Shown one piece after another: positions 62,124 through 64,000 of a stretch of DNA of 64,000 nt. The DNA is taken from assembly GCA_016713035.1 (NCBI GenBank), contig JADJPW010000004.1, positions 1 to 64,000 of the forward strand. Direction: 5' to 3'. The notes beneath the pieces are model-generated. The model was not told the DNA's origin. It searched no databases and was given only the letters and a program-made list of their open reading frames with translations. The DNA is from Verrucomicrobiaceae bacterium (GTDB lineage Bacteria > Verrucomicrobiota > Verrucomicrobiia > Verrucomicrobiales > Verrucomicrobiaceae). Position 1 is the first letter of the stretch; each line of letters begins with the position of its first letter. The position numbers and the translations under genes are program-made.

Positions 62124-64000
62124 ATGAAGACACGCCTCAGCCTCGCGTTTCTCGCCGTCACGAGCCTCAGTGCCGTCGGCCAGGCCCCTACTCCGCCACC
62201 GGCCGCGCCTGGAGCACCACCAGCGGCACCAGGTGCCCCGCCTGCCGCCCCTGCGGCACTGAATAAAGCGGATGAGACCGAAGCACTGATGAACGAAGCG
62301 GTGAAACTCTTCACCGAAGCCAAGTACCAGGAGGCTCTCTCCAAAATCGCTCAGGCGGAGAAGAATCTGAACAACAAGCCCTTTGAGGGCATCCTCTACG
62401 CCAAAGGTGCCTGCTACTTCAATCTCAATGACTACGCGAAGGCGATCGAGGCTCTGGAGACTTATCTGAAGGAGTTCCCCGAGGGTGCGAGCATCATCGA
62501 CGTGCGCATGGCCCTGGGCCGCAGCTACATCAAGAGCAAGCAGGGCGATAAAGGCGTGGAGACGCTGAAAGAAGTCGTCAGCAAGTCCCCCGAGAAAAAG
62601 GCGGAGGCAGGTCTGGTCATCGCTGATTATTACAAGACGGAGAACAAGCTGGACGAGGCGCTGCAGATCCTCAGCGCAGTGGTGGCAGATGGTGTACGTA
62701 GCCCTGAGTCGATCCAGGCTGCCATGATGGCCTCCCAGCTCTATGTGAGCACCGGGAAGCTCGAAGAGGCCAGCGCTCTGATGGACAAGGTGCGCAACTT
62801 TGCCTCCGGCGGCGACAATATCGCCCAGATGAACAACATCTACCTCCAGCTCGGGGATGAGATGATGGAGAAAAAGGCATTCAAGGAAGCGCTGGCCGCC
62901 TACCAGCTCGTTCGCCGCAAGAGTGAGATCAGCCGCATTCAGAAGGAGCAGCTCGCGAAAATCGAAGCTCGTCTAAAAGTCACCAAAGCAGGTGATCAGA
63001 AGGTGGAATTGGAGACCAAGCTCAAGGCCAACCAAGACATCCTCGCCGAGATCGAGAAGCGCTCGGATTACGATGCCTCCCTCTACTACCGCCTGGGCCG
63101 TAGCTACTTTGAGATGGGCCAGCCTCCTGCTGAGGGCCAGCCCGGTGACCCGAGCCGCCTCTGGCAGTCCATCCTGGCCTTCAACACCATCGTGGATGAC
63201 TACAAAGAATTCCCCCAGCGTGATAAATGCATGTACGGCCTCATCATGGTCAATGCGAACCTCAAGCGCATCAAAGAGGCCCGTGAGCTGTGCGTAAAGT
63301 TCATCGACACCTTCCCTGATAGCGATCAGATCGGTGCTATCTCCGAGATGTACGGCATGCTCGCCTACCAGAATGGCCAGCTCGAAGAAGCGAATACCGC
63401 CTTCAACAAAGCGGCGAACTTCCCGAAAGCAGACAAAGAGCGTCTGCGCTTCCTCAATGGCATCGTGCTCTTCGAATTGCAGCGCTTTGACCAGGGCCGC
63501 GCCCTGCTGGAGTCCCTCATCGCAGAGAATAAAGACAGCGTCTATAAAGATGAGGCTCTGTACCGCATCGCTCTGAGCTACTTCTACCAGAACGATTACA
63601 AGAACGTCATGAAGGCCCTCGAAAACTACATCGAGGCCAACCCCAAAGGCACCTACATCTGCGATGCGAAGTATCGCTTGGCATTCATCACCTTCCAGGA
63701 AGGCAAAAAAGACAATGCGCTGGAGGCCCTGATCAAAATCGCTCAAGAGCACCCGAATGATCAAAACATCGGCCAGGTGCATGCGCTGATGGGTGACATC
63801 TACAACCAGAAGAATGACTGGGAGAAGGCGATGGAGCAGTTCGGACTCGCTGTGGACAAGGCCAAGACCGATGACGTGCTCAATTACGCCATGGACCAAG
63901 TGACCGACCTCTACGTCGGATCAAATGAGTGGAAGAAACTCGCGGACATGTGGCAAAAGTACTACAACACCCACAAGAATAACGAGGACCAATCCCTCAA
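62124..64000 (+). CDS. Exported TPR-repeat protein, runs off the window
   Basis: The frame is open for 625 codons from ATG 62124 to the window edge. Signal peptide MKTRLSLAFLAVTSLSAVGQ, a Pro/Ala-rich linker (about residues 22-45), then many tetratricopeptide repeats, e.g. AVKLFTEAKYQEALSKIAQA, YAKGACYFNLNDYAKAIEAL, and AMMASQLYVSTGKLEEASAL. TPRs scaffold protein-protein contacts; in the periplasm such proteins may help envelope assembly. No enzymatic domain is visible in the portion seen. Confidence 0.85.
   Translation, partial: MKTRLSLAFLAVTSLSAVGQAPTPPPAAPGAPPAAPGAPPAAPAALNKADETEALMNEAVKLFTEAKYQEALSKIAQAEKNLNNKPFEGILYAKGACYFNLNDYAKAIEALETYLKEFPEGASIIDVRMALGRSYIKSKQGDKGVETLKEVVSKSPEKKAEAGLVIADYYKTENKLDEALQILSAVVADGVRSPESIQAAMMASQLYVSTGKLEEASALMDKVRNFASGGDNIAQMNNIYLQLGDEMMEKKAFKEALAAYQLVRRKSEISRIQKEQLAKIEARLKVTKAGDQKVELETKLKANQDILAEIEKRSDYDASLYYRLGRSYFEMGQPPAEGQPGDPSRLWQSILAFNTIVDDYKEFPQRDKCMYGLIMVNANLKRIKEARELCVKFIDTFPDSDQIGAISEMYGMLAYQNGQLEEANTAFNKAANFPKADKERLRFLNGIVLFELQRFDQGRALLESLIAENKDSVYKDEALYRIALSYFYQNDYKNVMKALENYIEANPKGTYICDAKYRLAFITFQEGKKDNALEALIKIAQEHPNDQNIGQVHALMGDIYNQKNDWEKAMEQFGLAVDKAKTDDVLNYAMDQVTDLYVGSNEWKKLADMWQKYYNTHKNNEDQSL

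Overview
The window looks like a chromosomal segment of a Verrucomicrobiota bacterium, most like the Prosthecobacter/Verrucomicrobium group. That is an inference from gene content: two DUF1501 proteins, a DUF1552 protein, a PSCyt1-DUF1549-DUF1553 protein, a ceramidase-type hydrolase, a type I sulfatase, several Tat-exported TIM-barrel sugar isomerases/epimerases and Gfo/Idh/MocA and MazG housekeeping genes. These families are typical of Planctomycetes-Verrucomicrobia heterotrophs that degrade polysaccharides. Coding DNA is GC-rich, and most starts lack a clear Shine-Dalgarno sequence.

Layout. 0-8 kb: a DUF1501 gene cut by the window edge, tRNA-Pro(CGG), an exported isomerase, a frameshifted sulfatase, an orphan ParD-like antitoxin, an intact IS630-family element with TA duplications and a second DUF1501 gene. 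8-19 kb: marR, a nuoH with no other complex I genes, rdgB coupled to a lipoprotein glycosidase gene, two Cys-rich exported small proteins, a LysM/amidase pair, argH, and a ceramidase-DUF1552 pair. 19-38 kb: a metalloprotease-like protein, a 2174-residue macroglobulin-like exported protein, a Ski2-like helicase, the PSD1 cytochrome protein, a PH-domain protein, another isomerase and a double-FMN NosR/NapH-like membrane protein.

38-46 kb is a junkyard of fragments: the 5' end of a rhomboid gene, an Fe-alcohol dehydrogenase split from its upstream sequence by an IS5-family element, a decayed RAYT transposase with REP palindromes, a truncated copy of the isomerase found intact at 58.6 kb, and a thrice-frameshifted small gene. 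46-64 kb returns to normal genes (L28, pyruvyl transferase, MazG, NagB-like, secretin, Gfo/Idh/MocA, KorA-type oxidoreductase, serine hydrolase, isomerase). It then has a second IS5-superfamily element inside a gene remnant, a rhomboid-like gene and a TPR protein that runs off the end.

Two repeat families stand out. One is a 77-bp palindrome with six short boxes at strict 11-bp spacing (three copies, at 4.1, 15.8 and 18.7 kb; two of them bracket the ceramidase-DUF1552 pair). The other is a short AT-rich repeat (five copies from 38 to 61 kb) whose same end abuts gene ends or fragments in at least three cases. The 40-46 kb segment shares two separate duplications with 58-62 kb. Several genes carry single-base frameshifts; whether these are true decay or assembly indels cannot be settled from the sequence alone.
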